Source of the DNA: Asterella californica
Taxonomy: Eukaryota > Streptophyta > Marchantiopsida > Marchantiales > Aytoniaceae
Reading direction: 5' to 3'
Length of the DNA stretch: 64,000 nt
NCBI GenBank assembly: GCA_036924285.1
Contig: JAYKYS010000001.1
Span: 40,919,501-40,983,500, forward strand
In this document: positions 21,773 through 33,917 of the stretch, one piece after another
Position numbering within the stretch: position 1 is the stretch's first letter
Layout of the letters: each line of letters begins with the position of its first letter
Notes under the pieces: model-generated
Told to the model about the DNA's origin: nothing
The model's input: only the letters and a program-made list of their open reading frames with translations
The model's database searches: none
Translations under genes and position numbers: made by a program

Positions 21773-24700
21773 CTAGTCTCCAAGGTTCTCTAAATCGCCG
21801 TCGTCTTCTTCGACGTCCCCTTCGTCTTCTTCGGATAGCAGATCTGCTTCGGCATCCATCATCTGATCTGACTCTAGAAATTCACCTAGCTCAACGGATT
21901 CTCCCCTTCTTCTGAACAACTTGATCCGCTTGCCAGCAACAGGAAGTCTTAGATGTGTACCATCAAGCTCCTTTAAAGAATAAGTAGCATTCTGATACAC
22001 TTCTAAGACAACATACGGACCAAACCACCTTCTAGAAAATTTCTGAACTGTAGAGTGCTGATTCTCTAATGTGCTGTCATACACCAAAACCCAATCTCCA
22101 GCATGTATGGGCTTCGGCCGGAGCTTATGGGTCTTGTCAAACCTGTCTTTGTTCTTGAGACGGGCCTCTTTCAGCTTCTGTTGTGCCTCTATAAGATCCT
22201 CCTCCTTATGTTCTAACTGTCTGATTCGAAGTGTCAGAAGTTGTACACGATCCATTTCTTCCTCCCATGGTAAAGTAGTCCATGTAGGAAAGTCCTCTTC
22301 TGCTGGCATAATCGGCTTCTGACCCAGCATCAGTTCAGTGGGCATGTACCCAGTAGTAGTGCAATGAGTCGACCTGTCAGCCCACAGAGCAAAAGGAAGC
22401 AACCTAGGCCACTGTCTATGCCTACCATCACATGCCTTTACCAACGCTTGAACAATCGACGGATGCTCTCTCTCGCTCTTATCAATCCGTTCCGGATTCA
22501 TAGCAGTAGTGAGTTTCAGTTTCACTCCGTGTTGGGCGAAGAACTCCTTTGCTTCCGTACCACGCAACTCTCTTCTGTCTGCACGCAATCTTCCTATAGA
22601 TCCGTACCTACAGATAATATCTTCAAGAACAAACCTACATATCCCTTCTGTGGTCTTCGTCCTCAGAGCTCGTCCTTCCAAAAAATTGGAGAGGTCTTCT
22701 CGAGCCAACACCAAGTACCTCATACCCCATAACCCATGAGGCATTGCTACTAAATCAAGAACCCATTGAAAATGGATACTGGGCGGATAAGTTGGTACCA
22801 GGCCATCCTTGTAACGTACCTTTGAATAAAATTGACAGTGTAGGCATGAGCTTACAAAGTTCACCACATCCTGATAAAGTCCTCTCCACCAATATCTCTC
22901 CTTCAGTTTTGTATAGGTAGCCCAAGCTCCCCGATGTCCGGTCCACAAGGTGTCATGAAACTCCTTCATCAGCCATTGCTTGGTCTGCTGATCGTCTATA
23001 ACTCGCAAAAGTGCTCCATCTCTTCTCTTTGGACGTTTCCAAAGATATCCATCTCGCAACAAGTAATCGTATGCCTTCCTCCTTATCTCTCTGAACTCTA
23101 CATCACTCAAACCCTCCTGTCTGTTCAAAGAACTCAGATAAAGTCCAATGTCACGTAACCTTCCCGTGTAGAACTTCTCTTTGAATGACAGTGGCTCCAG
23201 ATCCGAAGTTTGCTGACTACACCAAACATCTCTCTTCTCTTCGTTCTCCACCTCTGCAAACATCTCATCCTCATCTGTGTAGCGAGCCCTAGACAGCATG
23301 TCTGCAACTGGATTCTCTTTCTCGGCAATGTGTTTCAGCTCAGGGTCAAACTCCGGCAATCCATCTCAACATTGCTATGTCTGGAGTACTGCAGTTTGCT
23401 ATCATACCAAGCAAGGACAAACAATCTGTTTCTAAAATCACATGAGCACCTATCAAGAACTCCCGATCTACCTTCATAGCAGTAACAGCTCCCCATAGTT
23501 CTAGCTTTACTTGAGGATAGTTACGTTGTCTGTCTGTCAAAATTCGGGCTCCAAATCTAGAAACAAACCGCACACCATCTGCATCTTCTTGACCAACTAC
23601 CCATCCAATCGCCTTTGGACTCGTGTCTACAGTTAGTATCACAGGTCTTCCTCTCTGATAGTTAAGTCTCCTCAGTATGGGTGGAGACTTCAGAATCTTC
23701 TTCAGCCGTTCCATTGTCTCATGATGCTCTTGTCGCCAAGTAAACCTCTTCTCTTTTCTCAAAAGCGCATACAAAGGCTCGGCAATGTGTGCATAATGAG
23801 GAATATTCACGCGAAAGAACACACAAGCTCCCAAGAAACGTCGAACCTCAGTGATATTCGTACAGTCTGCCATCCTTGCTATAGCATCTACCTTCTCTGG
23901 GTTCGGTCTTCTTCCAAATGTGCCACACAAATGACCAACCACCATAACTTATGACATCCCAAAACGAGACTTAGTACCTGATAGAGTGAGGTGTACCTCC
24001 TCCAGACGTGTTAGAATCCTACCCACGTCATGAATATGATCAGCAATAAACTTCATGCAACCATTGGAAGTCACAGTCTCATCCTTGTCTTCCACCGGAC
24101 AGCCTTTCATGAGAATGTCATCCAGAAATGAGATATTGATCTCATGTACAAATTCTCGCAACACCTTATGCATCACGTTTTGCATATGTGCTACTGAGTT
24201 TGTTGCTCCCTGAGGAAGAGTGCACATCCGCATCAATCCCGAGGGAGTGCGCATGATAGTCAAATCTCTACTCTCCAAGGCAAGTTGAAACTGATCATAA
24301 TCTGAAAACAAATCTCCAATAGAATAGACAGACCTCCCAACAAACGCCTCAGCTACCTCATCAACCACAGGTCATGTTCCTACGTTTCGAATCGTGATGT
24401 TGTTGGCAGGCTGCAAGTCTTGGATAAAGCGCAAAGCCCCTGACTTCTTAGGCACCGTGAACCATTGGTTGGAATACGGAGCCATGGAAGGCTCGAGGAT
24501 ACCCATCTGCATCTTCTCCTTCAATAGCTCAATGAGCTTTGGCAGCAAGGCACGAGGGACTGGAATCGGCTTCAAGTCCTAGGGCACATGAGGTACAGTG
24601 AAGATAACCATCGGAGCTATCATACTAGGATCCACACAACCAATCTCTTCAGCTGAAAAAGAAAATGCTCTACCATGACTGACAATCATCTGTTCAAAAA

Positions 24701-25420
24701 TCTTCTTCTCTACTTCAGTCAAGAACCCACCCCCTCTTATCTAGAGTTGTTCGAGTGTTTCCTGAGTAAACTGGTGTCCTATTCGTCCAGGATTTCTGAG
24801 TACAGGCTCAGTGGCGGCTGACTCCATCTGCTGTCGCGAATTAACAGGCAATTGGATCGCCACGGGCTTCACCTTCCTCGCTACAGCTTTATATTTGGCG
24901 TGTACTTCTGCTTCCTGACGAGAGCCGCACCAGCAGACTGCATCCTTCCATTCATTCTCCAGTCTCGGATGAGGGCGATATCGCAAGTACGAGACGATCT
25001 CCTCATAGACTTCAGGAGAATGGATGGGGATTGTCACCCTACCTCCCAACTGTTCTTCCATCTTACTTACTTCATCTAGCCAACGAACAAAAGATTGTAC
25101 ATCGATAAACTCTTGATACACACCAGAAATCACTTCATTTTCCTCTAGAGCTCCTATATAACGCAGATCAGCTATACGTTTCTCCACTTGCCTCCTATTC
25201 CTTTCAGTCAGATCTTCTACTCATGTAAACTCACTCCAATCCTCACAACTCAAACTCAACAACCCAGATCTCCAACTTGGTACTCTATATACATTCTCAG
25301 AACCTCGAGCAGCCTCTTCATTAGTCTCCTGTGATCTCTTGGGCTGCTCAGGCGGGATCATAGTAGTCCTTGATCCTTCACTCCTGTCTTCCCGCTCTAC
25401 AAGAGTGGGTTCTAAAAACC
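21773..25420 (-). pseudogene. pol: Trp-4 pol ORF2: RT, RNase H, integrase (multiple stops)
   Basis: Entered by a -1 shift at 25415-25421. The frame has stops near 25225, at 24741, near 24580 (replacing the Trp of VPWDLKP), near 24372 and at 23949, then a frameshift near 23355 with loss of a few codons (YIKSLN in Trp-2). RT has ISFLDDILMKG. RNase H has TVDTSP, VKLELWG and ETDCLSL. Integrase has a zinc region (HDTLWTGHRG...CLHC), VLDLVAM, RADRREL and KSEREHP. A GPY module (WFGPYVV) and a long acidic tail ending GDLENLGD follow. The stop at 21773 lies about 30 bp from the polypurine tract. It is the most diverged Trp-lineage pol here, about equally distant from Trp-1 and Trp-2 by eye. Confidence 0.88.
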
Positions 25421-26950
25421 CTTACTTCTACAAATAGGGGAGTCTCTCAAGGTCTGCCTGTTTCGCTCGTGGTTTGACCGAACAGTCAGAAATTGAACAG
25501 AACGTCTGTCATCAGGACTACGGATCCTAGCAAAGTGTGACCCATCGTCCATCACTTTGGTCTCCATGCGCACTGCAGTGATATAGGGTTGACCAAGAAT
25601 GACTGGATACGAAGCAGAAGATTGCACAAAAAAATGCTGATCTACTTCTACATCACCTATCCTCACTCTCATGTTAGGACAAGCTCCGTACAACTCTCCC
25701 TTCTGGTTGTTAGCAGCACGCAACACCCATCCATGATTCAGCTCGATAGGCCACAGTCCTCTCTCATATATCTCTCGTGACATGATATTGATTTCGGATC
25801 CGTGGTCAACTAAAGCAGCAATAGGTTCAGGCAAACTCCCAAGACGTACCCGTGTGGCAGTTGTAGCACGAGCCCAATGCCTCTTCTTGAAGTCATTGTC
25901 AACAGTTGGGCTCTCCCCATCAGCTTCATCATCATCAGCTTCAATAGTGCTAGTTCCAGCAACTAACGCCTCATGCTTGTACCTCTTGTCTCCAGTCTCC
26001 TGAAAATGCACCTTCCCAAACTCCACATCATTTACAGAAGCTCCTATCACATCTATCATTTGGCTCTCTACCTGCTCAGATATGACTTGTCTCTTTCGCT
26101 TGATGACATCAATAATCAGCTCATGAAACTCTCTCTTTGCGATACCAAGAACTTCTCGAAGCGAAAACTCAACCCGTGCATCTAATATCCTCTGCTCCAG
26201 AATGCTTTTAAGATCAGTGGAGGTCTCAATATCTGCAGCCAGCTTGTAAGCAGGCCCTTTCTCCTTCTCTTGAGCAGTGAACCTTCTGTCAGCAGTCGTT
26301 GGTTCCTGCTGTTGTCTCTGTACGTCCTCCATTGGATCTGGAGCAGGTGGTGGAGCCTAGGGGGTAGACGGGACATCCTCTGGAGGAGCTGCACGCCTTC
26401 TAGTGATCCTCCGTCCCTGTCCCTCTCTTGTCTCCTCTGGATTCCCAGTTTCAAGCTCAGAGGCATCTCGTCGCCTCTTCTCCTCCACAGAAGCGTCCTT
26501 CCAGTGAACATGCTTATCTACGTCCAAGAAATCTTTAATGGACGCTGTATCTACAGGATCTTTCCACCCTGTGACTCTACGGATAGTTTCCGCTCCTCTT
26601 TTCAACACCTCAGAAGGAGCCTCAGTACCGCTCCTCTCAAGAGACCTATCTAGCAAAGTAGAGCTGGAAAAAACTTCAATATGCCCAGCATACACATCAA
26701 GATTCATCGGTGGTACTGTTACTGTAGTTACTGTTGCAGTTGTAGCGACCTGAGGTAGACTCCTCATACCTCCTCACCCAAACTGTGTGTTCAATGGCTC
26801 TCCGGTAGAAACAAGGTGCAGCCTATCATTCTGGTAGCGAACCACACCTTCTCGTAGAGCAGCTGTAAGCTCTTGGCAATCTCCTCGAAGATGATCTGGA
26901 CTGTCACACCAGATACACCTACACCAGATACATCTACGGACACTCTTCGT
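25412..26950 (-). pseudogene. gag: Trp-4 ORF1: truncated Gag and aspartic protease
   Basis: Only the part from the zinc knuckle (CIWCDSPDHLRGDC) onward remains. Upstream of it the frame runs straight into LTR sequence at 26951, so the capsid region is deleted. A short internal duplication gives CRCIWC at the knuckle. One frame continues to 25412 with TGA at 26774 (Trp-2 has Arg: NFGRGG) and TAG at 26357. Protease carries ALVDHGSEIN, the DHG variant. The ORF1 stop TAG follows directly after the GGT TTT slip codons. Confidence 0.87.
25415..25421 (-). promoter_or_regulatory. Putative -1 slip site GGGTTTT directly before ORF1 stop (Trp-4)
   Basis: Reads AAG GGT TTT TAG in the ORF1 frame, a textbook G GGT TTT heptamer abutting the stop. 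Slipping back gives TTA GAA CCC ACT CTT GTA GAG CGG and the ORF2 frame. Confidence 0.65.
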
Positions 26951-27821
26951 CATTGCTAAACCGACTCGATGGATAAATAACAGATTGACAAAAGTTTCCC
27001 GTGTCCTTGATGTCATCTTGATGCCACCTTGAATATACTACAAGCCATCCAATGTAGACCGAAGCCCTAACACTTATGAGGCTGCCCCTCATATGCGCAC
27101 CAGGTATCTCCCATAGTATATTCAGGATGGCATGCGGAGGCTTAGGCCAGGAAGCCCACGATTAAGGGAGATATCGGTCTCCCGTCCCTAGATATGCAAG
27201 ACATGGCTGCACATCCAACATAGACTCCCATCCGGGAGGCCAACATGCCGGAATAGGAACCCAAGGCCAGAGGGATTTGATCCTGAGACCTCCTCCTCCC
27301 TAGACAGGCGCCCTATCACTGGGATGGCCTTTGGTTCCGCTCAAAACAGTTAAATTTTCTGTACACATGCTTTTACTAAGAAGTTTTCATGTAAAGTCTT
27401 TACTAGCCCTTCCTACTCTAATTTCACTATACAACTCCGTTTTTAATGAATAAAGAGTCAAAATTATAGTACTTGTGAACACCTACACGCTCACGCTATC
27501 AGATTCTGAATTTGAGTCACGAGCCAAAATCGACAGATTTCCCTCTTTCATACATTTCTCAATCTAAAACCCCGTACTAACTACTACTTAAAACACTTTC
27601 TGTCGAAACTGGAAGCGCAAAGCCGCTCTCCTCGCCGAGCTCTGCATTCTGATGCTCTTCGACCTCTTTCAAGGTGATATTTCAGTCTAAGCTAGGGGGC
27701 ACCTTGTCAAGCATGGCCCCAGCTTAGCTCCTGCCCAGCTTGATAAGCTAGGGCGCAGCTTCCCGGGTTGAGTGTCTTCTGAAGTTCCATTTCCGCACCT
27801 TGAACGTCATGCACTACGACA
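26951..27821 (-). repeat. Trp-4 5' LTR, outer fragment
   Basis: Homologous to 20845-21723. The inner 1.1 kb, primer site and gag start are missing, giving an abrupt LTR-to-knuckle junction at 26950/26951. Compared with the 3' LTR it has an extra ~20 bp (CTTGATGTCATCTTGATGCC, near 27016-27037) and an 18-bp loss inside the hairpin. It also carries the SINE-like segment (about 27105-27338). Confidence 0.88.
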
Positions 27822-27825
27822 ACAT

Positions 27826-29640
27826 ATATGTACATGCGGAGTTGGTGTACTTAGGTACTCCGGCAAGAGGACATTTTACTCCATTCTTCTGTTACTTGTA
27901 CGTGGCCAAGGGGAATCTCACGGAAGATCAGTTGGCGAGATATGGACCAACAGGGCAGCATGAGACGAAGGAGGAGACCGCGAGAGAAGACGACCAAGCA
28001 GCAGCGATGACTCCCCCTCCCACTTTGATGCCGCAGATGAGGCCCAGTACTCATCAGAAGACGCTTCTGGTGAGGGAAGACGATTCCAGTGGATCAGAAG
28101 ACGCGACACCACCAAGGAAGATGGGTCCTAGGAACGTGCTTAGGAAGATCACCTCCTTCCCGATCATTCACTCTGGATCGGAGTCCCACTCACCGAATGA
28201 GTCACTGACTACCCCAGTTGCACAGAAGACCGCTTCTGCAACACCAAGGAGTCTTCCGAAGACTCCAGAAGACGAAGGATGGATGGATACTCCTACTACG
28301 ATGCGAGGAAGCGCAGTAAAGAGAACCGCTTCTACCATGGGAGAGATCTTTCACCTTGGAAGATGAGAAGAGTAGCTTCTTCCCGTGCGCAGAAGCAGAA
28401 GACCATAGTGGTGGAAGAGGCATCCTTGCCTCTGGAAGACAAGGTTGACACCTCTGATCGGATTGTGGAGATGACCCTGTCTTCCACGGGAAGAAGACTT
28501 GAAGAGTTCATTGCATTCTTCCACTCAGAGATCCAGCCAGCTATGGAGTTTATCGAGAAGAGAGCGAAGGCTCAGGAGAAGCCACTACAGCCTGGATTCG
28601 GTCTGCGCACCCTAATGCGACAGGAAGAAGGCCAGAAGAAGGTGGAAGGGCTGGAAGCCAACCTCCGCACCACAGAGAAGCTCGCAGCAAAGTACAAGGC
28701 GGAAGCAGCCGCTTCTGTCAAGGAGTCAGCGCAGCTGAAGAAGAGCAACCAGGAGTTGCAAGCGCGTTTACAGCAGCGCGACCAGGAGGTTCTGCGAGTG
28801 CGGGATAAGATCACCGCCCTTGCAGAGGAGAAGACGAGATGGAGGACACTGCGGGAAGCCGCAGAAGCACATACTGCAGCCGAGAAGATGCAGCGGAAAG
28901 CAGCGGAAGCTCGTGCGCAGGGGATGTTAGCTCAGTCGGTGGAAGCGCTTCGGAAGAAGTTCAACTTCACCGCGAGTAGGAAGCTTCTTATCTTAGCTAG
29001 AGAATGGGACGACGAGTCCAGAACGATGTTGATAGAATGCAAGGAGAGCATGTTCATGTATTTGGATTGGTAGATAGAGGGAGTGAAAACACTCTATGGT
29101 CTTCCCTTGATTCTGCCACCTGCAACATCTTCCCAAGCCCCAGCACCATCGACTGGATCCGACTTGGAGAAGGAGGAGTTCGACCTCGCTGTCCGCTTGG
29201 TAGTGACAGCGTTGGAAGCCGAGAAAACCCCGGAAGAAGCCCTGGAAGACAAGATGTCTTCTTGAAGACAGGAAGAAGAGCTGTCTTCCCAGGTATTCCG
29301 AGTGGAGGAAGCGACTTCCTCGGACCCCTATGAGGTCACCATGACTCCCTATGTCGAACTAGTACCTCAGAAGAACGAGGAAGCACAAGTCGACCCAACT
29401 TCTCAGAAGACGCTTCCGTCTTCCGAGGCAAAAGCAGAAGCAGAAGCAACAGGAGAACCAGCGACGACTATTGAGGAAGCCACCTCAGTGACACCCGAGG
29501 TAATTGTAGGGCTTCCCAGCTTATCAGAAGCCGAGCTAGTAGTTTCGATAAGAGTAGATCAGGTAGAGATTGCCTCCGAGCACAAAGTAGGCAGCAACCG
29601 TAGAAGACAAGTTGATATTTCTAAACTTAGTAAGGCCTGA
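27826..29640 (+). pseudogene. Asp-2 ORF3, C-terminal part with long coiled coil
   Basis: Continues ORF3 after Trp-4 (YVHAELVYLGTPARGHF...), followed by a Pro/Ser/Thr-rich region with many KKT/EDD words and then, after a frameshift near 28340, a coiled-coil segment (about 28640-28960) with heptad-like LKKSNQELQARLQQRD and Ala/Glu/Lys richness. Stops at 29071 (TAG) and 29263 (TGA) interrupt the same frame, which ends at 29640 after an acidic, Thr/Glu-rich tail. With the N-terminal part the product would be near 780 residues. The function is unknown. The low complexity reflects the GAAGAC codon pattern (Glu-Asp, Lys-Thr). Confidence 0.65.
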
Positions 29641-30245
29641 ATATGCTATCTTAGGAGGTGGCATTTTAGTGTAAATTTAGTTAGGTAGCCATGTGGCAGA
29701 GTAGGAAGTGCAAGAACAGGAAGGGGAAACCGCTTACATGTGGAGGGGCATCTTTTCTCTGTGGTGGTTCCTTTTTTTTCCTCGTGGTAGATGCATAAGT
29801 AGGATCGAAGAGTAGGATTTTGGACACATTACACACATTAACACTGAGCACAGTAAACGCTCTTGAGAGGCGCACTAAGTAAGTGGTTGTGTACTGTGCG
29901 CACACACACTACACCTGATGTTAGAGACATACGAATAGATTGAGATTATATCGGAGAGGTCTGCATGCTCGCTACCAGTAGTGGTTCGACGATGTAGATA
30001 GAGGTAGTGGACAGTCTAGGAGCAGGGAACGGCATCCTCGTGTAGTCCTGTTGGCTAGACAGGTGTGTCGAGGAGTACGAGCAGGAAGCAGAGGGAGTGA
30101 GCTTCCCAATGCCAATGTGACTTCTTCTCGAAAAATGGATTGCTGATTTGAGTGCAGAAGCTTTGTCCATGTCTTCTGGATGGTGGGTTTCCTTGAATTC
30201 ACTACCGATTGTGCATGGGAAGCATTCTTCTTGAGTGGCGGTGAC
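29641..30245 (+). other. Spacer between ORF3 and Asp-family LTR
   Basis: About 600 bp without a sense ORF. A purine-rich GAGTGGCGGTGA lies immediately before the proposed LTR start at 30246 and is a candidate polypurine tract. A T-rich run at about 29770-29780 interrupts it. I see nothing else. Confidence 0.5.
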
Positions 30246-31155
30246 TGTCAACAGTTGTGTAGATTCGCAGCTTGGCTCGTCTAGTGGAGCACTTCAGATC
30301 TACGTACGGACGGTCTTATGGGTAAAAGATCCCAGAAGATAGAGTAGTCGGAGCAGCGAGAGAAGAAGAAAGAAGCCTTCTTCCCACAGCAGAAGACGAC
30401 ATCCTCAAGTAGAAGACTGTGCAACCGTACTCACGTTTGTTGTCTTCCTCCCCAAACTATTACAAGCAGGGATGGCTTGTTAGTCAGGATCCGGACTAGA
30501 AGCCTGTCGGAGTCTTAATTTTTGATTCTTATCTTGTTTTTCTCTCGTTTGGATTTTCCCATCTTTTCTCATCTTCCCCATCTTCTTACCTTCTTCTAGT
30601 GAGCTTCCGAGACTTCTATTGAGCTTCCGTGAAGGTGAATGTCGTTGTAGTGCTGCAAGAAGACCATTTTAGTAGGCAGAAGCCTGAGAAGGCTACAGGG
30701 GGCATACACCCTGTGATTAATCTAAATCGTTGGAATGTGAGAGAGAGAGCAAGATGTAACAGCCGTTGCTAGTCGACTTCTACGAAGCAGGAGTAGTCTT
30801 CTGGAGGTGTGAGAAGCTGAGTTGAACCCCCAGAAGCCGAGAATTGCTTTGGGAAGACGGTACTGAGAAGACCGGAAGAAGTGACCTGGAAGCAAGAAGC
30901 GTCTTCCCGAGCTTCTCTGTGAATAGGTGTGTGATATTTTAGTTAGTAGTTGTTTGTTTAGGTCTAGAGCACTTTTTGGTGAGTCTGGAAGACGCGTGGT
31001 TTTGTGAGAAGACGGGATTTCTAGACAAAACCTGTGTGTTTGAACAGATCTTAGAACTTAGAGAAGCGTTACTTGTGCAAATCCACTATGGGAACGATAT
31101 CTTGTATACTAAATGGGCAAAAGGAGTAATCCTGCGGCACTACATATAGTGAGCA
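30246..31155 (+). repeat. Asp-family LTR shared by Asp-2 (3') and Asp-3 (5')
   Basis: About 910 bp from TGTCAACAG to approximately AGTGAGCA, the inverted homologue of 15562-14650. It is preceded by ORF3 and spacer sequence and followed directly by a primer site and gag, so a single LTR has internal sequence on both sides. Confidence 0.7.
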
Positions 31156-31162
31156 CCATTTT

Positions 31163-31178
31163 TGGTGCCGCTGCCGGG
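31163..31178 (+). other. Primer-binding site, tRNA-Asp type (Asp-3)
   Basis: TGGTGCCGCTGCCGGG, two differences from the complement of plant tRNA-Asp (TGGCGCCGTTGCCGGG). It lies about 8 nt after the LTR end. Confidence 0.75.
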
Positions 31179-31559
31179 ATTTCATCTTAGTAACTTCTGT
31201 TCTAAGCTTCATGGATCTGTGTGCTAGTAGTTAGTTTCAGTTCGAACTAACTCCGATTGTAGTTGAATGTGTTGTGGGACTCTATCTTGCTAGAAGACAG
31301 GAATCGCAACCAGAAGCTGATAAGATACATCAGGGGGAACTGGAAGAAGCCGCTTCCCCGCTTCCAAGAGCTTCTTGGAAGACTGCAGTGAGTACAACAA
31401 GAAGTAGGAGAAGAAGACGTTCCGAACCTGTGATCGGTTGTTCAGACATTCAGTCTGCCGGATCTAGTGTTAGAAGAAGAGGGACATCTCTTCTCAGTAC
31501 TCTGGTGGATGCCTCCGACCAGAGGAAGAAGCAGAAGACGCACGGATAAAGATGCTGAG

Positions 31560-32454
31560 TGGGTACATTCACCCCAGCGAACCGCTTCTAGAGAGCAGCG
31601 GATATCTCTGAGACACCAAAGGAAAGAAGAAGAGCTCAGGAAGATCCGATCAGTAGAGTTGGAAGAGCCTTCCATCTCGAGCATAATCTTTGGAGAAGAC
31701 AGAGCCATCCGGATGACCACGTGTATAAAGTAGATTTTGGTACTAGATACTCGAAAGACGTCTTCCCAAGTGCGGAAGAGGCTTCCTAAGGTGAAGAAAG
31801 ACTAGAGGAGATCGTTCCAGACGTCTCAGAAGGCGACAGCGACAGTAGTTCTGACTCAGAAGACGACCTTCGTGATTCAGACAGGTCTGGACCTTCGAGA
31901 AGACCATCTCCACCACCTGGGCCTGAGGGAGGAAGAAGTTGGCAGTCGCACCAGCCGGCAGTCGACATGACTTTCCACACTTGGCAGAAGTATCATCCGT
32001 ACGACGATGATGCTGACGCGAACGACTTCATCACGATGTTCGAGACCATCTCTCGATCTAACAAAGAAGACTCGGATGCCGACAGACTCCGTGCGTTTCC
32101 CAGTTTGATCGTAGGGAAGGGAAGGAAATGGATGAGTAAAATGTTGGATGATGGGTTAGTAATGGCTGCTTGGGCTACCCTGAAGGTAGCTTTTTTGAAG
32201 AGGTTTAGAGGAGTGGGCTATGATCGGATGACCCTTATAGAACTTTAGAGGCTCGAACGGAAGAAGAAAGAGACACTGCGGGATTACACCGAGAGGTTTC
32301 AAGACCTCTTGGATCACATCCCTCAGAACCAAGGAAGACCCGGTTATTGTGCCCAGCAAGCCGTGGACTGGTACTTGGGAGGATTGTCTCAGGATATGGA
32401 GTTGTACTGCAGAAGAGGAGGAGGTGATGATTTAGTAGAAGTACAGAAGCACGC
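31560..32454 (+). pseudogene. gag: Asp-3 gag, N-terminal and capsid part (interrupted by Trp-2)
   Basis: The N-terminal segment (REQRISLRHQRKEEEL, EEPSISSIIFGED) is in a broken frame, followed by an acidic stretch and RRPSPPPGP. The capsid, from MTFHTWQKYH at 31967, fits the Retrotrans_gag pattern: DFITMFE, AFPSLIVGKGRKWMSKML, then WATLKVAFLKRF and RDYTERFQDLLDHI. A TAG at 32246 (IEL-stop-RLE) interrupts it. The frame runs to LVEVQKHA at 32454, where Trp-2 is inserted. Confidence 0.85.
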
Positions 32455-32575
32455 TATCGTGTCGGATATTTTGTGCGTGAAGGATGTCCAGGAAAACGCG
32501 AGGTTCCTGGCTGTGGAGATGCTGTGTGCCAAACAGAGACAAGACAGAGAAGAACAACCACAAAAAGGAATGCTG

Positions 32576-32586
32576 CGATATATACC
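32576..32586 (-). promoter_or_regulatory. LTR TATA box (Trp-2 3' LTR)
   Basis: Minus-strand GGTATATATCG. The same element is at 40641-40651 in the 5' LTR and as GGTATATATT at 53529 in Trp-3. It lies about 120 bp from the LTR end, a plausible position for an LTR promoter with a short R-U5. Confidence 0.6.
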
Positions 32587-33917
32587 ACTCTGAAAGTATG
32601 TACACTGCCGATTCTTTCCCCTAACAGCACAAAACTGGGGAACAGACCAGAGCGGTCTGTAACCTACTTCCGAAGCCCTAAAACAAACCCCTGAATCACA
32701 ACCCTAGCCTGAAATCGCCGAAGCGTAGCTCAAAGCAAGAGAAACTTCTCTTTGCTAACAACGAGAGCCACAACAGTATCACGCGATCCAAACCCAAGTC
32801 CAAATCACATCCACACACTAGCTCTTGGCTAAAGCTAGCTACCACAAGCCATACACAACCAACTAAGTCCTTAACGAACTCAAAAGGACGAAACCTGTAG
32901 CAAAGGAACCGAAAAAGACCTATCTGGGAACTTTCTTCTTTCGCTGAACGGACTTCAGATGTCGATAGGGTCTCCTTCGCTGACTCCGTTGGCCCAAGAA
33001 ACCTTCAGATCCGACTCCCGATAGTCGAGATATCGTCAATTTTCGGTCGCAGGTGACCGAACCTTCAAAAACTCCTCCCTGCGGCTTAAAACCGCTCACA
33101 CCGCACAAACGGATCGTCCAAACTGATATCCGTCTTCGCTGGTAGGTAGATCTGGCTACCCTGAACCCAACAAGACTCCAAACAAGCCGTTTGGAGTTCC
33201 CCTTGCAAAACCACTCGAGAAATTTGGTCGCAGGTTGCAAAAAACTGACGTAAATCGGCTCCCTGCGGCTCAAATTCGCTCACCACACCCAAACCAACAA
33301 TCCAATTCACTTACAGTCTTCTCCTATGCGTACATGAGGACTCCCTGATCGCGTAGGCACCAAGAACGAAGAGCTTGGCTCACCGATCGCGAAGAACAAT
33401 CCAATCTCAGGTCGCAGGCGATGAAAACCTGACGCAAGCGCTTCCCTGCGAGCCAATTTCTCTCACAACTCTCAAACCGCCCGATAAAACTTTGTATCGT
33501 CTTCAATTTCCTGAAGAACTCGTTGTTCTGATCCCGATGGATCCAAGGACAGCAAGTTTGGACTCCGGAACGGCCCGAACGGTCCAACTCTCCTTCACAG
33601 GTAACTGGAAACCCCAATTCTGCTCCCTGCGTCTCAATTTCTCTCAGAACACAACCCCCGATCCGTCTCTTCAAGAACCGTCTTAACCTGTGCGTAGCCT
33701 GCACAGATCTGAACCCGATGACACCTTGCGCGCGTGTATTGGACTTCCCAATTCTCCAAAACATCCACCGACAGGTCGTAGGAACAAGCAAGCCCCTTAA
33801 GCAGCCCCCTTGCAACAGTCTGTACGTACGAAGTTCAACTCTCAATAATAAGAAGCAGGCCCCTTGCGTGTTTGATATAACGCCTGAAGCCCTAAATACC
33901 CAGTCAGCAAGTAACTA

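Larger units (their letters stand above)
19719..27821 (-). mobile_element. Trp-4: Ty3/gypsy retrotransposon with truncated 5' LTR, defective
   Basis: Minus-strand Trp-lineage element inserted in Asp-2 ORF3 with 4-bp duplication ACAT (19715-19718 and 27822-27825). The 3' LTR (19719-21723, 2005 bp) is complete, starting TGTCGAGG and ending CTACGACA. The 5' LTR keeps only its outer 871 bp (26951-27821), and a deletion has removed its inner part, the primer site and the first half of gag. ORF1 has two stops; ORF2 has four or more stops and a frameshift. Confidence 0.9.
15563..31155 (+). mobile_element. Asp-2: Ty3/gypsy element, 5' truncated, split by Trp-4
   Basis: Plus-strand copy that begins inside RNase H where Asp-1 abuts it. 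It then has integrase to 17074, about 2.1 kb of 3' region with an antisense ORF, ORF3 (19183-19718 and 27826-29640, split by Trp-4), a spacer and the 3' LTR at 30246-31155. This gives the most complete view of the Asp-family 3' half. Its 5' half is not in the window. Confidence 0.85.

Noticed and set aside
33324..33845. A 173-codon frame on the minus strand inside the Trp-2 LTR, repeated at 41389-41910
   Set aside because: It is conserved only because the two LTRs are near identical. It has no domain, and the Trp-3 LTR does not keep it open. Treated as noncoding LTR sequence.
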